In this document: positions 43,184 through 52,744 of the stretch, piece by piece
Position numbering within the stretch: the stretch's first letter is position 1
Layout of the letters: every line of letters starts with the position of its first letter
From: Ferrimonas pelagia
GTDB taxonomy: Bacteria > Pseudomonadota > Gammaproteobacteria > Enterobacterales > Shewanellaceae
NCBI RefSeq assembly: GCF_039543565.1
Contig: NZ_BAABJZ010000003.1
Span: 62,001-126,000 of the forward strand
Length of the DNA stretch: 64,000 nt
Direction of reading: 5' to 3'
Position numbers and translations under genes: made by a program
The notes under the pieces: model-generated
The model's database searches: none
What the model saw: the letters and a program-made list of their open reading frames with translations, nothing else
Told to the model about the DNA's origin: nothing

Positions 43184-45250
43184 ATGGCGCAATTTAAGTT
43201 CTCCGCGTTGGCCATAGCGCTGGCCATGGGTTTGGCTGGGTGTAACAGTGAGGTAGACAACAACGGTCACGATATCATTCTGCCGCCAAACCCAGGCACC
43301 CCGCCGATCACCCCGGAGCCACCACCAACATGCGATCCGGAAACAGACGACAACTGTAGCGATGGCGACGAAGACATCGACATCGATGTTCCAGAGTGTG
43401 AAGAGGATTGTGAAGACAAGACCGAACCGGGCGATCTATACCGGGTCGCGACACTGCCTGCGGGTGCCGAGGTGTCCGGCCTGACCGTCACAAAATCAGG
43501 CGAATTGCTGTTTAATGTCAAGTCCCCAGCCAACAGCTGGTCGCAGGGCGACGACGAGTTTAAGACTGGTGCAATCGGCATTGTAAAAGGCTTAAACGTC
43601 AATACCGACTTAACTCGCGAGCTGCTTGACGTATTGGACAAACCTGCGCTGCCAGAATTGGATGACGAAGACAAACCCATCTACTCCGAGCAGCATCTGA
43701 CCGTTCGTTTGGTACAAGGTGACTACCAACCACTGGGGATCGCTGGTGAAGATGGACTGGGCGTGATCACCGGCAAGGGTGAGCAACCTGCGATCTTTGA
43801 TCCCAGCGATCGCGTCGCCTTTAACATCTTTCTCGACAACGAAGATGGATCAGCAACCCTCTTTACCGGCTGGGATACCACTCCCGGTGGTCTGTCTAGA
43901 ATGACCCTCAGCCAAAGCGAAGGTATTTGGACCGTCACCGACGTCGAAATGCTCGACTTCACGGGTATCAATGGCACCGCAGGCAACTATGCTGGCACGA
44001 TGTCACCTTGGGGCACCATCCTCTTCACCGAAACCCATGCGGCTAACCCGGCAGGCGGAACCAGCACCACCAGCAAATTCTTTAACGTGCCCGAGGATAA
44101 CTACAGCTACAAGCTGAAGAACGGCAACGAGAATACGGTTGATCGTCACGATTTTGCGCAGACCATGGAACAATACCTGGCTGGCGAATTCCCCAACGCC
44201 TACCGCTACGGTTTCGTCCATGAATTCAACCCAACAACCGGTGAAGTGCGTGCCCTGCCCATGCTCGGTCGAACTGAGCACAGCCAGTTAGCCATCATGC
44301 CGGACAACAAGACCGTTTACTTCGGCCACACCAGCGTCAGCGGCTCATTGATGAAGTTTGTTGCCGATACCGAAAAGGATCTGAGTGAAGGTACCCTGTA
44401 CCTCTCACGCGTTGTTCAAGACACAGAGGAAGGAGCTGATCCCGCCGAGACCGGCTTTAACATCGAGTGGGTTCCACTGCTCACTGACAGTGTCTCTCTG
44501 CAAGACGTTGAAGCGTGGATCGCCGAGTGGGACGAGATCGGCACCGAAGCGTTTGCGGAAACCCACGCCAACAGCCAAAACGGCAGCGATGGCTTGGTGG
44601 ATAACGATCTTGCCAGCAACTACCTCACCAACAACGACATGAATCAGTGGGCCGCCAGCTTGAGCGACTTCACTTGGTTTACCGCAGGCGGCAACAGCAT
44701 CACCGGTGGCGATATCTATAAGAATGGGCGCTTCAAAGTCGACGAGCGTCCGGCTTTCTTGGAAACCAAGATGGCCAGCTTCCGTCGCCAGGCCAACACC
44801 AATAAGAGCTTCAATGAAGATCTGCGCGCGACCGCCGCTTGGCGCTACGTCAACGGCTTTGCTTTCAATGCCAACCGTGCCAAGAGTGACGACGATGCCT
44901 ACATCTATTTCACTAACGGTGACTTCAACTACAACATGAGCAACACGGGCAATAACAGTGCGGCCATCGTGGTTTCTGATCGCGTTGGGGCCTGTGGTGG
45001 CCTGTATCGCATGCCGATTGAAGCCAACTACAGCATCAGCCGCATCGAGCCGGTTCTGATGGGTGGCGATGACCAAAACAATACCGATTTGGAAGAGTTT
45101 GATTACCGTTGCGATCCAAACCTACCCGCTCAAATCAACAGCATTACCGTGCTGGACGATGGTCGTCTGCTGTTGGGTGAAGGGGATGCCGGCTCTGCCG
45201 ATAGCGCCGGTCAACTCAATAAATCTATCTGGCTGTATCACCCAGAATAA
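43184..45250 (+). CDS. PhoX-like (DUF839) phosphatase-family lipoprotein
   Basis: 688 residues. Lipoprotein signal peptide with lipobox LAGC (Cys 20), then an acidic Pro/Cys-rich linker (about 25-85) and a beta-propeller of the PhoX type: HEFNPTTGEVRALPMLGR, EHSQLAIMPDNKTVYFGH and DLSEGTLYLSRVV are DUF839 features. PhoX enzymes are calcium/iron alkaline phosphatases exported by Tat; this one instead appears Sec-exported and lipid-anchored. Substrate uncertain. GAGG precedes the ATG. No Pho box seen. The linker resembles that of the 1185-residue lipoprotein at 59-63 kb. Confidence 0.82.
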   Translation: MAQFKFSALAIALAMGLAGCNSEVDNNGHDIILPPNPGTPPITPEPPPTCDPETDDNCSDGDEDIDIDVPECEEDCEDKTEPGDLYRVATLPAGAEVSGLTVTKSGELLFNVKSPANSWSQGDDEFKTGAIGIVKGLNVNTDLTRELLDVLDKPALPELDDEDKPIYSEQHLTVRLVQGDYQPLGIAGEDGLGVITGKGEQPAIFDPSDRVAFNIFLDNEDGSATLFTGWDTTPGGLSRMTLSQSEGIWTVTDVEMLDFTGINGTAGNYAGTMSPWGTILFTETHAANPAGGTSTTSKFFNVPEDNYSYKLKNGNENTVDRHDFAQTMEQYLAGEFPNAYRYGFVHEFNPTTGEVRALPMLGRTEHSQLAIMPDNKTVYFGHTSVSGSLMKFVADTEKDLSEGTLYLSRVVQDTEEGADPAETGFNIEWVPLLTDSVSLQDVEAWIAEWDEIGTEAFAETHANSQNGSDGLVDNDLASNYLTNNDMNQWAASLSDFTWFTAGGNSITGGDIYKNGRFKVDERPAFLETKMASFRRQANTNKSFNEDLRATAAWRYVNGFAFNANRAKSDDDAYIYFTNGDFNYNMSNTGNNSAAIVVSDRVGACGGLYRMPIEANYSISRIEPVLMGGDDQNNTDLEEFDYRCDPNLPAQINSITVLDDGRLLLGEGDAGSADSAGQLNKSIWLYHPE

Positions 45251-45290
45251 TGACAGGCTCATTGGCTTAAAGCTAAAACGCCATTAGGAC

Positions 45291-45324
45291 AAAACCTCGT
45301 TTAGCAATAAGCGGGGTTTTCTTT
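45291..45324 (+). terminator. Rho-independent terminator of the PhoX-like gene
   Basis: AAAACCTCGTTTA pairs with TAAGCGGGGTTTT (wobble pairs included), followed by CTTTT. Confidence 0.75.
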
Positions 45325-45414
45325 TATCTGGGTTTATTTCGAACGGGTACTGTTTCGAGACCGACACCGCTCCCACACGGGCTCCCGTACTTAACACCAC
45401 CAGTGCCAGACAGT

Positions 45415-45442
45415 AAAAACGGAGCCATTTGGCTCCGTTTTT
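45415..45442 (-). terminator. Bidirectional terminator after sulfatase 1
   Basis: 12-bp stem AAAAACGGAGCC / GGCTCCGTTTTT with 4-base loop; T runs on both strands. Confidence 0.9.
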
Positions 45443-45467
45443 ACTCAGCGATGCCGCGAAAAAATGA

Positions 45468-46991
45468 TTACTTCTTCTTCGCGTCTCGCTGGGCGCGCCG
45501 CTCTTCCTGTTTCGCTTTGATCTTATCCAACTGCTCCTGAGGCATCAGACTGAACTTCTTCGGGTAGTCGGTTTTCATCATCGACAGGACTTTCTCCGGG
45601 TTGTCACGATGCGCCAGCATTGGCAGAACCGGATCCTTGTGCTCCACCATCCAGTCATTAAGCTTCTGGCGATACTCGGTGATCTTGGCTTGATACTCCG
45701 GGTTGTCCATCAGGTTATTCAGACTGCTCGGATCCAGGCTCAGATCGTAGAACTCCTCCATCTCACGCTCACGGAACATGCGCAGACGCTCCAGTTGCAC
45801 CTCGTCACCGGAAGCCGCCCACTCCTCAGTGATCTTGCCTTCATTGGCATTGCGGTAGTTGGCGCCCTCTTCGCTCCACGGATTGAAGATATAAATAAAC
45901 TCTTTGTCCTGAATGGCACGCATCGGCGTGGCCCCACCGCCGATCTTATAATCGATCTGGGTATAGACGTAGTCCCGTCCCTCCTGCTCCTCACCGCGCA
46001 GTAGCGGAATAAAGGATTGGCCATCAAACTCGGCGTCGATCTCAATGCCGGTGGCATCCAAAATGGACGGCATAATATCGACGAAGGAGATGAAGTTGTC
46101 TTCATCCACATAGTCGGTGTTGATGTCGCCATTGGGCCACTTGGCAAAGAACTTGGTGCGGCTGGAAAACATGTAGGTGTTGGCCTTGGCGAACGGGAAC
46201 GCCGAGCCGTTATCGGACAGGAACATCACCAGGGTGTCATCCGCCACGCCCGCATCTTCAATCGCCTGGATGATCAGGCCAAAGCTGTCGTCCAATCGGC
46301 GCACCGAGTTGTAGTAATGGCTCAACTCCAAACGGGTCTGTGGCGTATCGGGCAGGTATTCAGGGACAACCACTTCATCAGCAGTAAACAGCTTTGAAGG
46401 CTGCGTCGCGTCTGCCCAGCGCGGATCTTCGGGATCATGGAAGGCGCGGTGCGGATCGTGCGAATTCACCATCAAGTAAAATGGCTGCCCCGCTTTTTTA
46501 CTCTGCTCGATAAACTCCGCGGTGTACTTGGCGTAGAGCTTACCGTCGCGGCCTGATCCCAAGTCGCCATAATCCTGTACGTAGTTCCACTGATAGCCCA
46601 GATCTGGCGTTGAGTGTGACACCTTACCCAGCACGCCGGTTTGGTAACCGTGCTCGGTCAAGGTTCCCATCAGCGTCGGAATGCTGCTGTCCTTCAGATT
46701 CATAAAGCCCATCATGCCGGAGCTGACGCCATACAGGCCGGTGGCCATGATGGAGCGGCTGGGCATGCAGATGGAGGTGTTGGAGTGAGCGTGCATAAAC
46801 TCCACCCCGCCTTTGACATAGGCATCCATGTTGGGCGTCAGGTCCGGCAGGCCATCGGTGAAGCGACTGAACACCTCGTAACCCAAATCATCCGCGGTGA
46901 TCAGCACCACATTGGTGGGCGCCTGTTCGGCCCAAACTGGAGCCGCCACCCCTGCGGCCAAACAGGCCGTCACTATCAACTTTTGTCTCAT
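45468..46991 (-). CDS. Type I sulfatase (paralog 1)
   Basis: 507 residues from ATG 46991 (GAGGACAAC upstream); longer frame to 47027 is not needed. Signal peptide MRQKLIVTACLAAGVAAPVWA. Metal-site motif ITADDLGYE near residue 35 and the formylglycine motif CMPSRSIMATG near residue 77 (C-x-P-x-R), so the Cys would be converted by a sulfatase-maturing enzyme not present in this window. Basic Lys/Arg-rich C-terminus. Hydrolyses a sulfate ester, probably of a carbohydrate; the substrate is unknown. A close paralog lies at 57.5 kb. Confidence 0.92.
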   Translation of the reverse strand: MRQKLIVTACLAAGVAAPVWAEQAPTNVVLITADDLGYEVFSRFTDGLPDLTPNMDAYVKGGVEFMHAHSNTSICMPSRSIMATGLYGVSSGMMGFMNLKDSSIPTLMGTLTEHGYQTGVLGKVSHSTPDLGYQWNYVQDYGDLGSGRDGKLYAKYTAEFIEQSKKAGQPFYLMVNSHDPHRAFHDPEDPRWADATQPSKLFTADEVVVPEYLPDTPQTRLELSHYYNSVRRLDDSFGLIIQAIEDAGVADDTLVMFLSDNGSAFPFAKANTYMFSSRTKFFAKWPNGDINTDYVDEDNFISFVDIMPSILDATGIEIDAEFDGQSFIPLLRGEEQEGRDYVYTQIDYKIGGGATPMRAIQDKEFIYIFNPWSEEGANYRNANEGKITEEWAASGDEVQLERLRMFREREMEEFYDLSLDPSSLNNLMDNPEYQAKITEYRQKLNDWMVEHKDPVLPMLAHRDNPEKVLSMMKTDYPKKFSLMPQEQLDKIKAKQEERRAQRDAKKK

Positions 46992-47645
46992 GTTGTCCTC
47001 GGTGCTGATCACGGCAGTCGTGGTCATCGTCGTTATTAAAATTATTCACACTGAGTCAGATTACCCGCCTGCTCATACAAAGCTGAGAGAGGTGTCTGAT
47101 AATGCGAGACCTTTACGTTTTCCCTGAACAAACTTTGCACTCATGGTGGGGCCGTATACGCGCCATCTATCGCAGAGCATTGATGTCTCATCATAGACTG
47201 ACAGGGCCCGTTCTGCGGCTTTAAGCTGGCCAGCCCGAAAACAAAGCCTCATATAAACATAACCAGAAGCAGGCACGGGGTTCTGTGACCGCAGCGCTGC
47301 GAGTTTCTAAAGGGGGCAAGAAGCAGGCACTGAGTTCTAGGAACGCTGCGCTGCGAGTGCCTAGGAAGAGCAAGAGCAACTGCCCGGAAGGTGGCCAGCG
47401 ACGGTCGTTTGCTGTCTAAGCGCACTTTCACCGGTGTTAATGCGACAATAAAGGTGCCTAAGGGCTCGATGACACCACTATTTGCGCATCCATATCAGTC
47501 ACTTACGGAAAAGTATGTATATGAATCCAGTATGGACGGCCCATAGACAGGATCTTTAGCGCAGGCGTATGAAATAGATAGAAAAAAGGCTCTTGGTGTG
47601 ATCTGATTAATTCGCCAAAACAAACCAAATAACAACCGAAGAGCC
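46992..47645. other. Intergenic region holding a 54-bp direct repeat copy
   Basis: No supported gene. It contains the sulfatase 1 promoter area, a degenerate repeat-like stretch (47290-47330, GCGCTGCGAGTTTCTA), the left copy of the 54-bp repeat (47338-47391), and the upstream end of the IS4 remnant. Confidence 0.6.
47338..47391. repeat. 54-bp direct repeat, left copy
   Basis: Begins TAGGAACGCTGCGCTGC and ends CTGCCCGGAAGG. Identical, base for base as read, to 53910-53963. It contains an imperfect inverted repeat between CTAGG and CCTAG. The pair flanks the sulfotransferase island. Confidence 0.85.
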
Positions 47646-48928
47646 ATGTCTATTCTCGCCACATCCAACACCCTAAAACAACTTTTTGATGAGACTTGGT
47701 TGAACCAAGTCTCGAGAAGCACAAAATTCGTACAACGAATGCGGGATATTCAGCCGTTGCAGTTGGTATCGAGCTTGGTTGCTGCACTTGGAGTGCGGCA
47801 AAGTCGACTCCATCGCTGAGCTTCATCGTAGCTTTAACGCAAGTCAGTACGACACTAATCGTGTGGCATACAAACCGTTTCACAACAAACTCCGCTAGGA
47901 AGGATTCGCCAGAATGATGCAAGCGCTCGCCGAACGCGCAATGCTGGTGTTCCAACAGCAGGTTGAGGGGCCGTTGCCAGATAGACTGACAAAATTTAGG
48001 CGTGTTTTATTGCAGGATGGCTCGTCGTTTGCTCTCCATGACGATTTAAAGTACAGCCTCCCAGGCCGCTTTAAAGCGTATTGTCCCGCAGCCGTTTAGT
48101 GCCACATGACGATGTCTCTATTGGATGATTTGCCGACCAAACTGTTGGTGACACCCGATACTGCGCCGGAACGCGAGCACCTACCAAAAGCTGAGACGTT
48201 GACCGGGTCACTTCTCATGGCGGATGCGGGATATATCGATCATAAGTACATGGGAAAGGTCGCGACGAACGGCGGTCACTACTTGATGCGAGCCACCAAC
48301 TCAACTAACCCCGTCATCGTTGCTGCCCAGAATCGCCGAGAAAAAGCGGTTTCAAAATTGGTGGAGTGAAGCTCAAGGCGATGTCTCGAAGCCATAGCCA
48401 AGCAAAGATCTTGGATCTCGATGTACGTTGGCGCAACTTCTCCTGTCGTGCAGTTCGCTTCTGGCACGCAGAGGAACAGCGTTACCTGACCTGGCTAACA
48501 AACCTGCCGAGGGATCAGTATCCGGCAAGCGATGTCATGCAACTATATCGACTGCGATGGCAAATCGAATTGTTGTTTAAAGAGTGGAAAATTCACAATA
48601 ATCTGCGCCGCTTCGCAACGCAGCAAAGGCACCTGGCTGAAGGGCTCATTTGGGCCAGTTTACTGAGCTTTATGGTGAAGCGAATTATCGGTCGAACCAC
48701 ACAGCGAGCAAAAAAGGTGTCGTTTTTATCGACTCTAAAGATAGCCAAAGTAGCCGGGATTGGCTCGTACGTTTGTTACGCTCTATAGCGGCGAAAAGCT
48801 TGCGCGATATCCAAGCAGATCTGGCTTGGGCGGTCGAGTTTATCGCAACAAACTGCCGAAGGGCCCCCCAAGCAAAGTCCAGACTCAGCGGGACTTTGCA
48901 GGGAGTTTACGAGGGGGTATCGGCTTAA
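47646..48928 (+). pseudogene. IS4-family transposase, decayed
   Basis: The transposase starts MSILATSNTLKQLFDE and can be followed across frames to a C-terminus ...LQGVYEGVSA. Lesions: TGA at 47817-47819 in frame 1, with the protein continuing in another frame from about 47800 (KVDSIAELHRSFN); in-frame TAG at 47896-47898; in-frame stop at about 48097; frameshift near 48366; another near 48650-48790. The IS4 signature YRLRWQIELLFKEWK (Y-x2-R-x3-E-x6-K) is still legible near 48546. I could not define the terminal repeats. The element is dead. Confidence 0.85.
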
Positions 48929-49113
48929 GGTCCAGTGTATGATGGGCGGCTATAGCGAATTCTGCTATTTGGCTTGCCACTATCATGGGTGTCTCGAGAT
49001 GTTGTTGGTGCCTTGTTGGATGTTATTGGATGTTGTGTCTTGTTAGATTTTATTTATAGGCTATTTGGAAGCATCTAAATGCTTAAGGTTCAAGCTATGA
49101 TACGGCTCATTCA

Positions 49114-49854
49114 TCATATGGAACGCTCAATCGATTCAATATATGAGTCAGGGTCAAAACCTTCGAGATTGCCAACAATGGCATCAGCATTTTTTTTAAT
49201 GGATTCAAAATCGAAGGAAATGGGACTGTCTGCTGGCTGAAGTTGTGCCATGGCACATGCAAACTGATCACAAATATACGGGCTGTTAATAGATCTTATT
49301 TCATCTGAGAGCATTGGGTTGAGAGACAGTATGCTGAACCCACGTTCAATTACAGATAGCATGGAAATGACGTCCCAAATGTTCTTTTCACTGCCTTTTA
49401 TTAATCCCATGAGGCGACCTTGCACTAGGTAATCATACTGTTGCCTCTTCCATATAGAGAAAAGCTTTCGCGTGATAAGTAAGCGCTTAGGTGAAGCTCT
49501 TTCCCATACATTACTGTCCGCACCAATGGCGCCCAAGCCTAGGCTTTCGTACTCATCGTCTTGGTGAACGGCCCCTATGTAATGTGGCAGAATAAAGCGA
49601 GATAAATAATCTGCAGGGCACTGGAAAGACAGTGCAAAAAGTTCTACCCCCCATTTTGCAAAATATCTGTTAAACAAAGCAAGCGCTAAGTCATCCTTGT
49701 TGATGAATTCAGAATAAATAGTATTGACCGAACACCCGACACTTGATGCTAAGGTGTTGAAGCTCACATTGCTCCTTCCGGATTTTCTCATTTCTATCTT
49801 TGCAAAATCGAGTATTCTTCGGTTTCTTAATGTTTTTGATTCCACACCTGACAA
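49114..49854 (-). CDS. TetR/AcrR-family regulator
   Basis: 246 residues. The N-terminal helix-turn-helix (about 15-60: FAKIEMRKSGRSNVSFNTLA, then CSVNTIYSEFINKDDLALAL) is TetR-like, followed by a helical ligand-binding domain. AT-rich codons unlike the backbone. Divergent from the Tsx-like porin and sulfotransferase genes with a 267-bp spacer, so it probably controls them in response to an aromatic or sulfated ligand (inference). Confidence 0.82.
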   Translation of the reverse strand: MSGVESKTLRNRRILDFAKIEMRKSGRSNVSFNTLASSVGCSVNTIYSEFINKDDLALALFNRYFAKWGVELFALSFQCPADYLSRFILPHYIGAVHQDDEYESLGLGAIGADSNVWERASPKRLLITRKLFSIWKRQQYDYLVQGRLMGLIKGSEKNIWDVISMLSVIERGFSILSLNPMLSDEIRSINSPYICDQFACAMAQLQPADSPISFDFESIKKNADAIVGNLEGFDPDSYIESIERSI

Positions 49855-50121
49855 TCCACTGGTCGAGTTTAACTCATGCTAACACCACATTCTGTCTTGT
49901 GTTTGGTTTAGGCTTATATATGTAACAAAGCTCAGAAATCCACAGGTTCAAGGATCATTGTCACGACGTGGGTTTGTCGCCTAGGTCACTTATTTTGTGA
50001 AAACATTTCCTTTGTGATGGCAGGTTTCATCATCAATTTCCCCATATAGTTCTCATAATGTTCAATGCGGTAAGGGCTAATATGTAAGTCAACGGCAACA
50101 CAGTCAAAATAGGCGAATCGA

Positions 50122-50859
50122 ATGGCAAAAGGTTATTATCCGTTAACAATGGCTCTTCTTATTTCATTTTCTAGTTCCGCCGCCATGGTAGCGACTGAAG
50201 TGGGAATTATGGATTGGGGAACAAAAGCTGAAGAAAACTTCGGAAAAATGAAAAGTGAAAATAGCTTTGTGAAATTCAAAGGCTATAACGCTACAGATTG
50301 GGGAGATGTTTACGGTCATGTAAAACTCGAAGATTTCGAGGACTCTGATATGATTAGTTCAGAGATAAACTTGGTTGGACAAATAGCGATAGGCGAAACT
50401 GGATTCAACTATTACGGTCAGGTTTTTAATAAGACTAAACCACGTTGGTCGGAAACCAATACAACACTTGGGTTCAGCTGGCTTCATGATATGTACGGTT
50501 GGGATATTCAGTTAGCACTCGCCGCCCACATTGTAAATGCCGATTACAAGAACTTTGATCGTAGTTTCAAAGGGGGCCTAAACGGTGGTTATCAGTTTAC
50601 CCAAATAGATCGCGGCTTCAGCATTGGAGGCCAGGATTTTAAGTTTACATACTGGCAAGAACATTTCTGGGGGCGTGATAAAAATTATTTAGCTATATCA
50701 GGTGATGAAAAAGATTTCGGTTTTAACGGACTTGTCGCCATCCGTTGGTTTCTACCCGCAAACTTATCCGCGAGCATCGGTTATCGATATGCTAACAATA
50801 ATCTTGGCATAGCTGGGTATCATGATGCATTCATGTATTCGCTTCAATATAACTTCTAA
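50122..50859 (+). CDS. Tsx/OmpK-like outer membrane channel
   Basis: 245 residues, signal peptide (about 1-25, MAKGYYPLTMALLISFSSSA), then a 12-strand-type barrel with alternating aromatic residues and a C-terminal Phe (YSLQYNF). Resembles the nucleoside-specific channel family (Tsx/OmpK), for example EDFEDSD and the WQEHFWGRD loop. The substrate is unlikely to be nucleosides given the neighbour. AT-rich. It lies 26 bp before the sulfotransferase gene and probably lets substrate into the periplasm for it. Confidence 0.8.
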   Translation: MAKGYYPLTMALLISFSSSAAMVATEVGIMDWGTKAEENFGKMKSENSFVKFKGYNATDWGDVYGHVKLEDFEDSDMISSEINLVGQIAIGETGFNYYGQVFNKTKPRWSETNTTLGFSWLHDMYGWDIQLALAAHIVNADYKNFDRSFKGGLNGGYQFTQIDRGFSIGGQDFKFTYWQEHFWGRDKNYLAISGDEKDFGFNGLVAIRWFLPANLSASIGYRYANNNLGIAGYHDAFMYSLQYNF

Positions 50860-50885
50860 GCACTAACAAATCGGAAATATAACCA

Positions 50886-52646
50886 ATGATCAAAAAATCA
50901 TCCTTGAAATTGTGTGTTGCTCTTGCTCTATGTTGTTCGCCTGGCCTGGTTGCGCCTGCATTCGCTGGTGGCGATCTGCCTGGAACTGCGTCTACAGCAG
51001 TTCCACAAGGCCAGTTGGGCTACGTTTATGTAGATCCCTATAATTTTAGCCCATTGGTTGCAGTTATTGACCTCGGTGGTCAGAAGATTTCGAATGTCTC
51101 AGTAACCGTTAAGGGTAAGGGGAAAAAAGGGATCGACATCAATTACAAAGTTAGTGATGGCCAGATCTTGACCCATAATGGCATTCCGGTATTTGGCATG
51201 TATGAGGATCATCTCAATGTGGTTGAGGTGAAGTACAAGCTTGGTAGCAAGGTACAGTCCGAAACCTATAAAATTCGGACCAGTGCCCTTCCGCATATCC
51301 ATATTGATGGCCAAGACCGTACGCAGTACGAGTATGAGCCTGTCGTTGTGAAAGAAGGCTTTGAGGACCGGTTCTACCTGGTCGACGGGCAAGTCATCAC
51401 GCCAAATATTCGCGACAAATGGGACTGGATCCCCACCCAAAATATCATCGACACCCAAGGCGAAGTTCGGTGGCATATGCGCGCTGATGTGATCTACGAT
51501 CGCCCTGGTGGATCCATGTCCTTTAAACAGACGCGTGACGGCAAGCTGATATTTGGCCAAGGTACGATGTTTGATGACCATCCTGGTTTTCTGCGTCCTT
51601 ATTACGCGAAATATGATTTCCTCGGTAAGCAATCTTTCCGACGAGAACTGCCTAAGGGCTACATCGGCTTCTCACACGAGATCACCGAGATGCCTAATGG
51701 CAACCTCCTGATTCGTGTCGGCAAACAAGATTACCTGTTGCCGGACGGTAACTACGTCGACACCATTCGCGATCACGTGATTGAAGTCAACTCAAATGGT
51801 GACATTGTAAAAGAGTGGGACTTCAATCAGATATTGGATCCGATGCGTGACTCCGTGCTGACCTCGCTGGACATGGGCGCAGTGTGCCTCAATGTCGACA
51901 TGGATCAGTCCGGCAAGACGATGACTATCGAGGACCTCGCTAACGAACCTTATGGGGATCTTGCAGGCGTTGGGACCGGCCGCAACTGGCTCCACGTGAA
52001 TGCGGTAGGTTATGATGCGGATGATGACAGCATCATTATCAGCTCCCGTCACCAGTCCGCGGTTATCAAGATCGGCCGGGATGATGAGGTTAAGTGGATA
52101 CTTGGTACTCCCGCTGGCTGGCAAGGTGAGTTAGCATCAAAGGTGCTAAAACCAGTTAATAGCAAAGGGAAGGCCCTAAAGTGTGACGATGCAGGCTGTG
52201 AGGGCGATTTTGACTGGACTTGGACTCAGCACACGGCTTGGCCAGTGCCTGAGCGTGGAACCGTAACAGTCTTTGATAATGGTGATGGTCGCGGTTTGAC
52301 TCAGCCTCCGATGCAGACCATGAAATACTCACGTGGCGTAGAGTATAAGATTAACGACAAGAAGATGACGGTCCAGCAAACCTGGGAGTACGGTAAGGAG
52401 CGGGGTTACGAGTGGTACAGCCCAATTACGTCCCTCACCGAGTGGCAGGAAGATCATAAAACCATGTTTAATGCCTCAGCATCAGTAGGCTTATTGGAAG
52501 GTGATAAAGCGCCTGAGCACTACATTACTGAGGTAAATCCAGACACGAATGAAGTTATGGTTGAGTTCAAAATCAAGGCATTGCTGAAGCATGAGCCTGG
52601 CTACCGCAGCACTGTAGTTCGTCCTGGCGAGATGTTTAGTCAATAA
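50886..52646 (+). CDS. Arylsulfate sulfotransferase (ASST)
   Basis: 586 residues, signal peptide ending near AFA-GG. A beta-propeller enzyme that moves a sulfuryl group from a phenolic sulfate donor to a phenol acceptor without PAPS. Key residues recognised by family: His in GFSHEITEMPNG, His in NWLHVNAVGYD, and the transiently sulfated His in SSRHQSAVIKI near residue 389. Two Cys in KCDDAGCEGDF may form the disulfide that DsbL/DsbI make in E. coli; no dsbL/dsbI genes follow here. Operon with the Tsx-like gene; own terminator. Lies between two sulfatase genes. Confidence 0.92.
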   Translation: MIKKSSLKLCVALALCCSPGLVAPAFAGGDLPGTASTAVPQGQLGYVYVDPYNFSPLVAVIDLGGQKISNVSVTVKGKGKKGIDINYKVSDGQILTHNGIPVFGMYEDHLNVVEVKYKLGSKVQSETYKIRTSALPHIHIDGQDRTQYEYEPVVVKEGFEDRFYLVDGQVITPNIRDKWDWIPTQNIIDTQGEVRWHMRADVIYDRPGGSMSFKQTRDGKLIFGQGTMFDDHPGFLRPYYAKYDFLGKQSFRRELPKGYIGFSHEITEMPNGNLLIRVGKQDYLLPDGNYVDTIRDHVIEVNSNGDIVKEWDFNQILDPMRDSVLTSLDMGAVCLNVDMDQSGKTMTIEDLANEPYGDLAGVGTGRNWLHVNAVGYDADDDSIIISSRHQSAVIKIGRDDEVKWILGTPAGWQGELASKVLKPVNSKGKALKCDDAGCEGDFDWTWTQHTAWPVPERGTVTVFDNGDGRGLTQPPMQTMKYSRGVEYKINDKKMTVQQTWEYGKERGYEWYSPITSLTEWQEDHKTMFNASASVGLLEGDKAPEHYITEVNPDTNEVMVEFKIKALLKHEPGYRSTVVRPGEMFSQ

Positions 52647-52696
52647 AGTAACTGTGATCTAAACCGGTTGCGATAAATGGCTTCTGTTGTTATCCC

Positions 52697-52731
52697 AAAA
52701 GAGCCACGCTTTTATTAGCGGGGCTCTTTTT
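52697..52731 (+). terminator. Rho-independent terminator of the sulfotransferase gene
   Basis: Stem AAAAGAGCC / GGCTCTTTT with a larger loop, T run and TAC. Confidence 0.8.
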
Positions 52732-52744
52732 ACGTTGTGTGCTA

